Below the pieces are notes generated by a model, which had not been told where the DNA came from, did no database searches, and saw only the letters and a list, made by a program, of their open reading frames with translations. Both the position numbers and the translations under genes were made by a program. A stretch of 64,000 nt of DNA, from assembly GCA_905250075.1 (NCBI GenBank), contig CAJNOP010000024.1, positions 1,705,883 through 1,769,882 on the forward strand, written 5' to 3'. This document shows positions 1 through 15,868 of the stretch, piece after piece; position 1 is the stretch's first letter; each line of letters opens with the position of its first letter. Origin of the DNA: Rotaria sp. Silwood1 (taxonomy: Eukaryota; Rotifera; Eurotatoria; Philodinida; Philodinidae).

Positions 1-19
1 GAATTTTCTGACGTTGCAC

Positions 20-5531
<5,512 letters not shown>

Positions 5532-5728
5532 TTGTTGACTTTCTTTGAAAGGAGGACGACGACGACAAGTTATTTGTTTTTTTTGTAGATGATATTATTT
5601 GATTTGTAGAAATGAATAGCCAATAACAAGATTGATTAATGTCGTTGAGAGTCGCGTTGTGTGATTTGATAAGTGGCGTGCTAAAAGTTTTTTTCTTTTT
5701 ACTCACCTTCAACTATCATTTGATAAAA
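5532..5728. promoter_or_regulatory. Shared divergent promoter region, U2SURP / Ly6-quiver gene
   Basis: Only 197 bases separate the two divergent start codons, so both 5' regions and core promoters must lie here unless upstream untranslated exons exist. The stretch is AT-rich with poly-T runs. I see no clear TATA box. Confidence 0.4.
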
Positions 5729-6445
5729 ATGTGGAGTTCAACAATTTTTATTTTACTTTTTTTATCAATTTTTGTGGATAAAAGTAAAGAGAAAACTGTT
5801 TCTTTTTTTAATATTTCAAAAAACACAAAAATTAAATTTATTTTATTTTTAAGTTCAGCCTGAAGTTCCACAATTATTTGATTATTTAAATGGATTTTAT
5901 TTGGATTGTTATGAATGTCATAGTAATCGACCTGGTTGTGGTGAAAGACTTGATTGGATATTAATGCGTTGGAAACGTTGTATTGCACCAGGTGGAAGTA
6001 AATGTGTTAAAATAATTGAACGTTCACCTGATGGTAAATAATCAAGTTTTTCATTATTATAAAACAAAAAAAAGAAAAGAAAGAAAGAAACATTTTTATT
6101 TTCTTTCTTCGATTTCTTCAGGTGAAATTAACTATATACGTGGTTGTATTAATCAAATTGAAGCTCTTCGACCTGAGATGCCAACTGTACGAGAGAATGG
6201 ATGTTGGGCAGCAAGTGATAAATATATTGTATGTATTCTTTTAAATATTTATTTAAAACAAAAATAATTTTTTATTTTTATTGTAGGGTCTAGCTTATCG
6301 ACCTTGGTATGTTCAAACAGATGAACCTGTATATTGTTTCTGTGATGAACGTGATGGATGTAATACAGCTATACGATCTTTGATAAATCATATATTTGTT
6401 TTATTCTTATGTTTTATATCATTTATTACACATTCCATTGTTTAG
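5729..6445 (+). CDS. Ly6/quiver (sleepless-type) GPI-anchored small cysteine-rich protein
   Basis: Predicted secreted, membrane-tethered three-finger protein of 166 residues in four exons (5729-5783, 5854-6033, 6122-6228, 6287-6445). It starts with a hydrophobic signal peptide (MWSSTIFILLFLSIFV). The mature part opens with LDCYECHSNRPGCGE, carries spaced cysteines (KRCIAPGGSKC, RGCINQ, ENGCWAA), and closes with CFCDERDGCN, the CN ending typical of Ly6/uPAR/quiver folds. A hydrophobic C-terminal tail (HIFVLFLCFISFITH) looks like a GPI-attachment signal. In other animals this family modulates channels and receptors; no specific role can be read here. The start was chosen as the first ATG giving a signal peptide and a correct phase-1 donor. 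Confidence 0.8.
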
Positions 6446-6859
6446 AATCATATGTTTTTGTTTTTTTTTTTTGTATTTGTAAATTTTTTTTATTTCGCTT
6501 ATTTGCTACTATTATTATACATTCCATTTTTAACTTGCCAATCGATCTGAGTTTTTCTTTTCTTTTTTTTTTCTAATCGATCAATTGATCGATTATGTTT
6601 TGTACAATATGTTAAGAAGATAAATGTGTATGAATGCTCATTAGAAATAGGTAATATTTCTCTTTTTTTTTTTTATGAAATTAAATAAAAAAAATTTGAC
6701 TTAACGCATTGGTAAAACTATGTTTTAAAAATTTTACGCCAACGTGAAAAAAGAACAACGATAGGAATAGTTATTGCTCAATCAACATGTAATAACGTTT
6801 TGACAGCCAATGTGTTTTGTATATAAGGAGAGTAGATTTGCATGTTCATTACTATTGTG
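6446..6859. other. Intergenic 3' UTR and upstream region
   Basis: AT-rich untranslated and spacer sequence with poly-T runs follows the Ly6-type gene. No gene is visible. It ends at a TATA-like box that serves the VWA gene. Confidence 0.5.
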
Positions 6860-6868
6860 TATAAATAG
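6860..6868 (+). promoter_or_regulatory. TATA box of the VWA-domain gene
   Basis: TATAAATAG lies 118 bases before the first base of the chosen ATG. A likely 5' UTR intron (donor GGTAAGAC at about 6912, acceptor TATCTAG ending 6980) lies between them, which places the start codon only five bases into the second exon. Confidence 0.5.
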
Positions 6869-6985
6869 GGATCGAATTGAATATAACCAAAATAAAAGTT
6901 TATTCCATTGTTCGGTAAGACTATAAAAAAGTCGACATATTATTATTCAGACAAGAAATCAAATGAATCTTTATATCTAGAAATT

Positions 6986-8679
6986 ATGGCTGAGACATCT
7001 TCGTCTACGACAACTGATATGACTACAACGAGTATGCCAACAGAATTGGATTTAGCTTTTATTATTGATGCTACATCTAGTATGTCATCATACATTCGAT
7101 CAGCTCAAGAGGTGTGTACACTTCTGAGAAATATCAAATGTCTAAAAACATATCTATTTTGTAGAATATGCGAAAAATTATTCAAGATATTATTTTAAGC
7201 GAACGATGTTTATTGAATGTTGCCTTGATTCTTTATCGTGACCATCCTCCTCAAGATCATACATTTGTTATTAAAGTTCATAATTTCACTGATGATGCGG
7301 AAGAAGCAAAAAAATGCATTGATGCAGCTGCTGCTTATGGAGGTTTGATTTATTACTTTTGATATGAAATATTTTATTCAATTATAATTTAGGTGGAGAT
7401 TTTCCTGAAGCCATAGCACCTGCATTACATGCAGCTGTTTATACTTTAACATGGCGAAAAACTGCAGTTAAAATTGCTCTTCTTATTGCTGATGCACCTC
7501 CTCATGGCTTAGAGGCCCATAGTGGTAATTGGCCAGACGGTAGGAAATACTTCATCTAGTTGTTTCGAAAATTTTTCGTTTGTTTTTGTTCAGGTGATCC
7601 GTCAGGACATGATCCAGTCGAATGTGCTGCTTTACTTGCCGAACGTAGTGTAACTTTATATACAATTGGTTGTGAACCAACAGCGACACCATATCGTGAT
7701 TTTTTTATGGCACTTGCTTTCAAAACTGGTGGTCAATACATACCATTGGCTAATTGTGGCAATTTAGCATCAGTCATTGTTGGTTCAGCAAAAGAAGAGA
7801 TTTCTTTAGAGAAGTTAATAGCACAAGTACATGAAGAAGTTATGCGTGAAGCTGCTTTGCGTGGTGGTCCAGTGGATGAAACTGAACTTACTCGTCGCAT
7901 ACATGAAGTGATGCAAGATGGTGGTATGTCAATAGAGATATGCTCTTTGAAACAGTGAATTTATATTTTTATCATACCTTACAGGTGCCAAAGCACGCCG
8001 TTTGAAATTAAACAATCAAGATGGAACAACAAGTATTCCAGCACTAACACCTGCTGCTGAACATCTTTCGACGCTAAAAACTCTAAAAGAAGTTCGAGAA
8101 AAGTGGGTACGCTACACCGGATCGGTTGCAACTTCTGTCACGTCGACATTTGGAGGATTATTCGGTTGCGGTACAAAAGTTGCAGCAGTTCCTTCTGTGC
8201 CAATTATCAAAAAAAGAAGTACACGTACCCGCATCCGCACACTTGCCATGTATGATATAGAGTTGCACTATGAAATTTTTCATAATTTATGCTTTGTTTA
8301 TAGTAAAAAAAAACCAATAAAACGAAAAGCAGCACCTGCAGTAAAACCTATCATCAAGAAAAAAGCTCGACGAGTAGTACCAAGTCGTGGTAGCCGACGA
8401 AGTGCTCGACTTGCATTCAATAAAGACAAAGATGAGGAAGAATCAACTGATAGTGAAGAAATGGACGTAAGTTGATAGATTTGATACTTTTTTTTAATAC
8501 TACAAAACAAATTTTTATTATAGATAGCAGCTCCTCCAGCACCACTTGTAGCCAAAACAGTGAAAATAAAAACTGAAACACTAAATATAAGCTTAAAAGA
8601 TAATGAATTACTTGATATTAGTCAAACTCGAAGACTTGTTCGTAAATGTGTTGCTCGTAATAAACTTGAATCCACTTGA
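6986..8679 (+). CDS. VWA-domain protein with basic, probably nuclear, C-terminal tail
   Basis: Seven exons (6986-7111, 7165-7342, 7393-7539, 7594-7923, 7985-8249, 8304-8466, 8524-8679) give 454 residues. A Ser/Thr-rich leader precedes a von Willebrand A domain at about 17-215. It has a MIDAS-like motif (LDLAFIIDATSSMSSYI), FPEAIAPALHAAV and a conserved strand (VKIALLIADAPPHG), in the style of VWA domains of alpha-kinase-associated and intracellular VWA proteins. There is no signal peptide and no kinase domain. A helical middle (EKLIAQVHEEVMREAALRGG) leads to a strongly basic stretch (KKKPIKRKAA, RRVVPSRGSRRSARLA), an acidic patch and a final TRRLVRKCVARN. Skipping the 54-base intron at 8250-8303 keeps the frame, so retained and spliced forms are both readable. 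The domain call is firm; the cellular role is unknown and the nuclear location is inferred. Confidence 0.8.
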
Positions 8680-10325
8680 ACAAGTAATTTTTGTATATAA
8701 TACTAGATGTTCTGTCATATTTATCTTGTGTTTTTTCGAATAAAATAAAACGATTAATCTTTCTAATATATATTCTTGAAACTGATATCTTGCTAAACAA
8801 TCTTTTTCATGTTCTAACTTCCATTTTTCTTCATGACAAAATGATATATAACACGTTCGCTTTGTTAAAGACGTCGTTTCTTGTATTGGTGACAAAATGT
8901 TTTGATTCTAAAATAGACTTAAGAGTTTTTTTAATAAGATCCTCAGTGGAAAGTTAAAAATAAGAGAAGACAAGTTCTTCAATGTCATTCATTCAGATGA
9001 AATACACTTAGTGACTCTTTTTTGTTAGAGATCGTATATTTTGCAATATTCAACAGCAATACGAATGAAAAGGAAATTCGTAACTTGCCTCAAAAAAAGA
9101 TGCGAACGTTTATATTCATCGAAATGCGATCTTCAGAAGAAGAGATTCTGATCAGCTTTATCGAGAAAAAGATTAATGGCGAAGCAGGATAGTTTTACGA
9201 AAGAAGATGTTGGATTGTGAGCTTCTTCATCATTGAAAATGTGTAATAGACAAATGATCTTAGTCACTGATGGCGAAGACGAGTTTTAGCAGGTTCTAGT
9301 TAATCTAGCTCATACTTTTCGTATAGTTCTTCTTCACTTGTAATGAAGGATTCTCATTTCAATTCATTGCCAATGTACGATCCAATATTTACTTGCATGA
9401 AACGCGATATTTTTTCAAAAGCGTTTTCTACGTGTGCTTGATTAAGAATTTGTTACAGTTATCCGCCGGAAAAGGTCAAAGATATAAACCTTTCTATAAA
9501 AAATATCATACGCTGCTCAAATCTATCAATCTGATGAAATCAGAAAAGTGTTTGAGCCTATTCAAGTCTTGTGGCTCCGTTGCGTATGGTTTATTTTAAC
9601 ACGAATAGAAAAGACGTATCTGAAGAAGTACCATTCAATTCTTTTCTGATATAAACAATATTATCTATAATCGAATAGCGAAGACATCTAGATATAGATA
9701 AAATTATTAATTTGCTATTTATGAAGCGAAATATTTAAACATAAAAGACTAAAATGATCGTCGTTAGCGAAATGAGGTAACAAGAAAAAAGTCTATTGTA
9801 TGGGATATGAATAGTTTTGATTTTAGTTAATTAAAAAAAATTGATTATTCGAAACTCTTTCTAATTTGCTATTGTTATCAATAATAAAAGAAATAAAAAC
9901 TACAGTTAGTGCCTGAACATCTCTTTGATACGTGGTCGTGTACATATAATTTATATCCAAAGTAAAAGTTAATTTAAGAATAATGAAGGTCACTAACATA
10001 TGTATATTGAGACCATACTTATAAAATGAGAATCTCAATATGTCACATTAATGATATAGTTTTATCTATGATGTGTATTGTACGATGTTCTTTTGAACAT
10101 CCTCTAAAGATTTGGCTTGTCATATAATTAGGTGATCATTCTATTACTATATTTATCCACGACAATCCTCTTGACATATAGATCCTCGGCAATTATATTT
10201 TTCTGTTTTACAATAGGATATATCAATTTGTCTTGTCACAGCAATAAAGAGTATTACTTTGAACAGGACAAAATCGAACATCCGTAAATATCAGAGTACA
10301 AAACACTTAAAAGAATGATCAGCAC
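8680..10325. other. Intergenic, no gene recognised
   Basis: A poly(A) signal-like AATAAAATAAA at about 8740 ends the VWA gene. The rest has only short, compositionally random open frames and no recognisable protein or RNA. Confidence 0.5.
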
Positions 10326-10524
10326 TAGGGGCGTAACCAGAAAAACGTGATAGAGGGGGCTCAGCTCCCCTGATCCAGTTCGTAGAGAGGGCGAAGACTC
10401 TTCCACTCAAGTCTTTAGAGGGGGCTCATGGTATTTTTTAACAGAAGTCAACCATTCGTAGGGGGGCTCAACGTCTTCTAGAGGGGGCTGAGCCCCCTCT
10501 AATCCCCATCTGGTTACGCCACTA
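10326..10524. mobile_element. hAT-type MITE, 199 bp, with 8-bp target duplication
   Basis: The ends are inverted: TAGGGGCGTAACCAG on the left and the complement of TAGTGGCGTAACCAG on the right, matching at 14 of 15 positions. Both sides are flanked by the identical 8-mer ATCAGCAC (10318-10325 and 10525-10532). Eight-base target duplications are the hallmark of hAT transposition. The interior has GC-rich repeats of AGAGGGGGCT in both orientations and no coding capacity. A single related end lies at 55444-55458. Confidence 0.88.
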
Positions 10525-10723
10525 ATCAGCACATAAAATATGGAGCATTTGCGATTACTAAAGTACATTTTATTTGAGGATCTTCCGGAAAAATACGAAA
10601 TCTCTAGTGATTCTCTGATTTTTAAGAGAACCTGAAAAATTATATGAACTGTATGAAACGTTTCTAAGAAAATGCAATAAATATATCGATAATTATCCAC
10701 ATTCATTCACTTCGAAAACCATG

Positions 10724-11367
10724 TTGAAATATAACGTGTTTCACAGTTTTTTGAATAAATTTCGACACGAATATCAAAGAGATCTGTGGTTTTTACTATT
10801 GACGAGCGAAAATCCGGGGTCAGCGAAGGATATCGAACTTTGACTGGTCACCGATCCAATCATCAGGTGAATTCTTGATGGAGATTTTCCTCTCAATTCA
10901 AAGTTTTAATAGAAATGATCGATAAAAAAAATTCTTCTCTTTCCGTCTATATCAAGCTGACATTGTTTGCTTGTTCCGCTGGAGATTTATAAACTTTTTC
11001 ACAAGACTCTCAATATCATCCAATTGATCTGTGATCAACTGGAAAAGCAGCTAGACAGTAGTATATCAATATGGTGAATTATCCCTAGCCGAACAAGCTA
11101 AAAATGTTAGTTTATGTAGATCGAATGAGAAGAATTTTTCTATTGATTATTTCTATTAAAAGTTCAAATCGAAAGAAAAATGGCTTCGGAACATCGTTTT
11201 CGAAAATCTCCACCAAGAATTGCCCTGATTTATCGATTGTTGACCAATGAAATTTCAATATACTGCACTGGCTTCGAATCTTCTTACCTGAATGATGAAA
11301 ACTACAGATCCTTATGATGTTCCAATTGAAAGCTATTCAAAAACCAGAGGAGCACATCAAAGTTTGA
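10724..11367. repeat. Long imperfect inverted repeat (foldback element)
   Basis: Arms at about 10724-10942 and 11128-11367 align as reverse complements over their whole length with scattered mismatches and indels. Shared ordered words include TTTTTGAATA, AGATCTGTRG, GAATTCTTGRTGGAGATTTTC and TTTTAATAGAAAT. It is non-coding and looks like an old foldback or MITE insertion. Confidence 0.65.
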
Positions 11368-12294
11368 CACGAACAGTAGATACTCGACTGGAATCTAATT
11401 GATTCAATTGTCTAGTTACCTACTTTTACAAATCAATGAAAATGAAGGGTCATAAAACAGTGTGTTTAAGTTTTAACAACCTAGTACATTTAAATGTACA
11501 ACTCTGAAAACTACATGATGTGGAAACATTTAGTATCTGAAAAATTTCTTTGATACAAAGACGTCAATGTATAGGCAATACAATGATTGAAGAGCTTCAG
11601 CTCCTAATACTCGATTGAGTTTGCTTTTCAAAATAATCGCTCCTGTTTGCATCTCTCATGTGGAACAAAAGCTATATTTCACTATAATTAGATATTATTG
11701 GTTACCATCTGGTGCACTCGCTATAAACCTTCATCATCAGAATAATATTTTATAGTCACTTTTTTAAATACATTCTTTGATTCAGTAAAATCGTGTGTAA
11801 ATATTTATGATCATCATTTCAATATTATATTAAGTTTTAAATACAATTGTTTTCTTTTTTCCTTCTAGTTGATTTATTCTATAATGATACTTTTTCATAT
11901 ATAAGACAAGAAAAAAAAAAGTGAGAAGTCAAAAAAACAAAATAAAAGGAAAAAAAAACATTACTTTTTCTCTTAATTGGTGTGTTATATTATTTTTTTT
12001 CCTCTTGTAAAGTTTGAAAGACTGTCGCACAAACAAAAAGGCAACAATAGACACACATTAGAAAAAAAAAAAGTAAATCCTTGCATATGTATACACACAT
12101 GACAACAAAAATATGTAGAAGAATATGTTCACAGTTCAAAAAAAAACAAGCAGACAAACAGTGGAAAAAAAACGAACAACAACAATAATGCAATTCGTGC
12201 GTATCTGGCGCCGAAAGGACGCTAGGTAAAGGTTATCTGAAGATAAAGAAAATGTATACACGAAATCCGGAAAGAGGACAAAAAAAACTTCTAT
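11368..12294. other. Intergenic, including 3' UTR of the RING gene
   Basis: AT-rich sequence with long poly-A runs near 11910-12070, read as poly-T in the 3' UTR of the minus-strand RING gene. No coding signal is seen. Confidence 0.5.
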
Positions 12295-14275
12295 TCAACT
12301 TGTCTGTTCACCTCGACAGATAGGACACCGAGTTGATGTCTAAAAAAAACAAAAAAAAAGAAATTGTATTGCCAAAAGAAAAAAAAAAATGAATGAAAAT
12401 GTTACCTTAAGCCATGGATCAATGCATTCACTATGAAAGAAGTGTTTGCATCGTAAACGTTTGAGTTTTTCACCACCTATATATTCACTCAAACATACAG
12501 CACATTTATCATCGTCTTCAATATTTGTACAAGATTTTGTAAAAATCATTGTTGGTAATCGTTCAAGTTCACTATCAGTTAAACCGACTACAGGTGTTTC
12601 ATCAGGCATAGTCAAATCGAAGAAATCCTACATTAGAAAAAATAAATTCATCATATACGAAATAGATCTATGAAAACTTACACCAAATTGAATACTAAAT
12701 GCAGCTGGTAATGAAAAAATATCATGACCGGGAGACATCCATGCATAAGCAATTAAATCAATTGATGCCGATGGTGGATGATGATGGTGATGATGATGAT
12801 AATGAACATGATTATCATTGTATGACGCAGCATGTGCATCAATAACACGACTAAAATGTTAATAAACATTTAATTTATATTCAAAAGATGTATAGATGAC
12901 GTACTGAAGTAAATCAGTAAGAAAAGAAGTCGAAGGTCGTTGATGTAAATGAGCAGTCATTGATGTTCGATGAAGAAGAGGAGCACGCTGTGGTACTGGT
13001 TCGATTGTTATTCCACTTCGTTGATGATGATGATTTTGTTGTTGTGTATAAGAAGAACGAGGAGGAGGAGGAGGAGGAGGAGGAATTGGTTGACGATGAG
13101 GTAAAGTAACAGGTGGTGATTCTAGTAACAATGATCGATGATTAGAAGTATGGTAAGTATTACGAGGTTGTATTGGTAATGGTGGTTGTAAAGTATGATG
13201 ATGTGATCCATAATGTACATTTGTATTATTGATATCTTGTGAATGTTCATTTCGATTTCGTTGTATTGCTTGTGCACGTTGATCAAATGATCGAGAAATA
13301 GAAGGAACATTATCATTATATGATGCTCGAGGCAAAGGAGTTGGTTGTGGTTGTACATGTCGATAATTTCTATATAATTAAAATAAGAAAATTAATTTTA
13401 TATTAAAATATTCAATAAATATTACTCACGGATACGGTTGATAATGATGTTGATGATGACTAGATGGTCGATTCTGTTGTTGTTGTTGTTGCTGCTGTAA
13501 TACATTCTCTTGTGAACGATAATTTGTTCGTGGATGTTCATCATTAATTGCTTCATGTCTCGAACGTTTTCGTTCAGGATGATGATAAGATTGTGAAGAT
13601 TGAGAAGTAGGTGTACTAACAGCCGATGATCGTTGTCGTTTCGTATGATTATTATTACGAGATGAACGTTGTATTGTTCCATTATTATCTTCTGATTCAT
13701 CATCAAGCCATGGTGGATGTCGTGTAAATGCAGCTGCAGGTGGATTTTCTAAATGATAATGTCGATGATGTGGAGCAGTAGCAGTTGTTGTTGCTGCAGC
13801 CTAGTTTAGATTAATTATAAAAATAAATCATTAAAAAAAAAAAGAAAGAATTTTTTTTTACTGCTACAAGACTTGAAGATAATGAAGATCTTGGTTGTTC
13901 TCGTTCATTTGATTGCAAATAATGGAAATGATATGATGGATGTGATTCATTTAAATGATGAACAGCTTGATTATTATTATTATTGTTATTATTATTATGC
14001 GTTTCTTGATTGGATACAAATAATGGAGATTCGACTGTATTTTGATGAGATGGATATTGAAAATAGGACACACTATTTTGTGTTGAATGAGAAGAAGGTT
14101 CAGAAGATGTTGGTTGTGGATGTATACAAGATAATGGATCTGTTAATGGCCATGATGAACTATCCGATGATGTATCACTAGTTTGTGATGGTGGATAAGA
14201 AACAAAATCACACATTTGAAGTGATACACGACGACGAGGTGGAATAAATGGACGATTTGAATATTGACGAGACAT
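12295..14275 (-). CDS. RING-H2 E3 ubiquitin ligase with long low-complexity N-terminus
   Basis: Predicted E3 ubiquitin ligase of 561 residues in six exons (14275-13862, 13800-13430, 13369-12905, 12850-12682, 12627-12406, 12339-12295). About 480 residues of Ser/His/Gln/Asn/Pro-rich sequence, including poly-Asn, poly-Gln, poly-Pro and a His run, precede the catalytic end. The RING-H2 finger occupies the last 50 residues: CAVCLSEYIGGEKLKRLRC, then KHFFHSEC, IDPWLK and CPIC. That is a full C3H2C3 set, split by an intron just after WLK. The preceding LTDSELERLPT helix resembles the run-in of RNF38/RNF44/Arkadia-like ligases, but orthology cannot be fixed by eye. An upstream in-frame ATG at 14308 would add 11 residues; 14275 is preferred because MSRQYS starts the polar region. 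Confidence 0.88.
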
Positions 14276-14476
14276 GAAAATCTGGATACGAAAAAATACA
14301 AAAGACAAATAACCTATACAACCTTCCCGATTGCCTCGTTCGATTTAACCAAAAAAAAAAAAGAAGAAAGGCAATGGGAGAAGATTAAAGAATGCAATGC
14401 AATTCAATGCACGTGGTATCCATGATTTAGAGTTCAATGACAAAATGAGCCAATCATCTTCAAGCAGTAATGTACG

Positions 14477-14639
14477 TTTGTAAAATACCGAAGTAATTGT
14501 CGCTTTAGTTTATTGGATTGTTAGTCGATGTGTATCACTTATCATTCTCCGTTCTCTTTCTTCTAATTTATAATCATTTTTCTTATATTTCGCCTAGAAT
14601 AATTTTCGAGGTTAAGTCATTGTTTATGTGTTTTTTTGA
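14477..14639 (+). repeat. Duplicated 160-bp segment, copy 1 (inverted partner at 21661-21819)
   Basis: From TTTGTAAAATACCGAA to the poly-T before 14640 this stretch is almost identical to the reverse complement of 21661-21819, with only a handful of differences by eye. Copy 1 stops exactly where the foldback element at 14645 begins. No coding role is seen. Confidence 0.85.
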
Positions 14640-14644
14640 GTTCA

Positions 14645-14987
14645 TGACGCAAATGAATTACAAAATAATTCAAAATTTTTATATTATATATATATATTTA
14701 TAGAAGTACATATATAATAATAATAAGTTTATTAATATCTACCAGGGTCTACCAGAGTCTACCAGAGTCTACTAAGGTCTACCAGGGTTTCGCGGTACCC
14801 ACATCGAGAGAGATGTGATCTAAGTCGTTTCGCGGCACCCACATCGAGATCCTGGTAGACCCTGATAGATATTAATAAACTTATTATAATTATATATATA
14901 CTTCTATAAATATATGTATAATATAAAAATTTTGAATTATTTTGTAATTCATTTTTTTTTGAATTACTTTGTAATTCATTTGCGTCA
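14645..14987. mobile_element. Foldback MITE with ~130-bp terminal inverted repeats
   Basis: The element begins TGACGCAAATGAATTAC and ends with its exact complement. Both arms continue through AAAATAATTCAAAATTTTTA, TTATAGAAGTA and AATAAGTTTATTAATATCTA. The right arm carries an extra partial copy of the tip. The middle holds a 10-base tandem repeat and two direct copies of TTTCGCGGYACCCACATCGA. No transposase is present and no target duplication is obvious. Confidence 0.8.
14738..14787 (+). repeat. 10-bp tandem repeat (GTCTACCAGR) inside the MITE
   Basis: Five head-to-tail units of TCTACCAGGG or TCTACCAGAG with one variant (TCTACTAAGG). It sits at the inner end of the left arm, and the right arm holds a single related unit. 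Confidence 0.8.
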
Positions 14988-15174
14988 CCCAGTGAATGAA
15001 AGAATGATTAATGAAAGTATATTCTTCTCGAATGCAAAATCATTTTCATTTGCATATATTCAAACACTTTTTCCATGATTATATCTCAATCATTATCTTT
15101 ATTAGGAAGAAAAAAAAAAAAAAAGAAGAAAGAATATTTTTTATTCGAAAAAAACGAAATATATCTTTGTTTTT

Positions 15175-15436
15175 TTTAATATTTATTAATGCAATTTATT
15201 GTTCATTTGGTTTATTTGCGAAATATTTAGAAGAATTAATATTTGGTGAATTACGTTTAGTTGAATTACAACGTATCAAAGATAAATTTTGGAATTATGC
15301 ATTTTATAAATTTTCTTTTCTTTTTAATGTACTCAGTTTAGAAAATTTAAATAAACTTGTTCTATCGATATCATGCTTTTCAATTTTAGCTTTTGCACTT
15401 CTTTTTTGTCAATTAGCTAAAGATTGATCTGAATTA
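15175..15436 (+). pseudogene. AMFR/gp78-like E3 ligase exon, broken
   Basis: The open frame encodes a transmembrane piece of the ER-associated ubiquitin ligase AMFR/gp78: a membrane segment, FGELRLVELQRIKDKFWNYA, FYKFSFLFNVLS, a second membrane segment and LLFCQLAKD. In AMFR the equivalent of LAKD is followed by Arg. Here that codon position is TGA (15425-15427), as expected from a CGA to TGA transition. Three further codons then run into a good donor, GTAAGT, at 15437. No RING domain, CUE domain or other exons are present nearby. The next plausible acceptor is at about 15494, followed by a few codons, a stop and the telomere-like repeat. I interpret it as a truncated duplicate. Confidence 0.75.
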
Positions 15437-15528
15437 GTAAGTTAAAATTATTGATTATTTGACAATAACTAGCAGTGTATCAAATAATTTATAGGAAAAC
15501 ATCTTTTCATTGTTGAACAGTTCATAGG

Positions 15529-15587
15529 AGGGTGTGGGTGTGGGTGTAAGGGAAAAGACGACACCTAGACACCCGCACCCACACCCT
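15529..15587. repeat. Inverted pair of TGTGGG telomere-like arrays
   Basis: The left arm (15529-15547) is AGGGTGTGGGTGTGGGTGT. The right arm (15569-15587) is its reverse complement with one mismatch, across a 21-base spacer. The unit TGTGGG is, as I recall, the telomere repeat reported for bdelloid rotifers. The block is strikingly GC-rich for this AT-rich window and can form a hairpin. Confidence 0.7.
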
Positions 15588-15868
15588 TCCTCTACAAACC
15601 TACGTATATCCCATTATGTGGTCAAAAATTGACCTATAAGTTATAGTTATCTTTGATGCTGCACAAAAATTTACAGAACTTATGTTTTAACGCAATACAT
15701 AATACATATACATATGTTTAAACAGAATTAATTTATTTCTCAGATTTCTATTTATAACACATGATTATTTTCATCTTTATAGAAATTTTATTTTTTTACA
15801 ACAAAAAACATTTTTCTCTTATTTTATTTTGTTTTTCTTTTATTTAATATTTTATTTTTTTTTGTCTT
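15588..15868. other. Intergenic, no gene
   Basis: AT-rich spacer with poly-T tracts leads to the 3' end of the F-box gene. Nothing else is recognised. Confidence 0.5.

Noticed and set aside
10407-10706. 99-codon minus-strand frame across the MITE
   Set aside because: It is generated by the MITE's GC-rich repeats and has no protein-like features.
13422-13706. Met/Ile/Asn-rich minus-strand frame
   Set aside because: Out-of-frame reading of the His/Gln-rich exon of the RING gene; composition follows from CAT/CAA repeats.
15175-15436. Treating the AMFR fragment as a functional short gene
   Set aside because: No start context, no RING domain, a TGA in place of a conserved Arg, and a leftover donor all indicate a broken exon.
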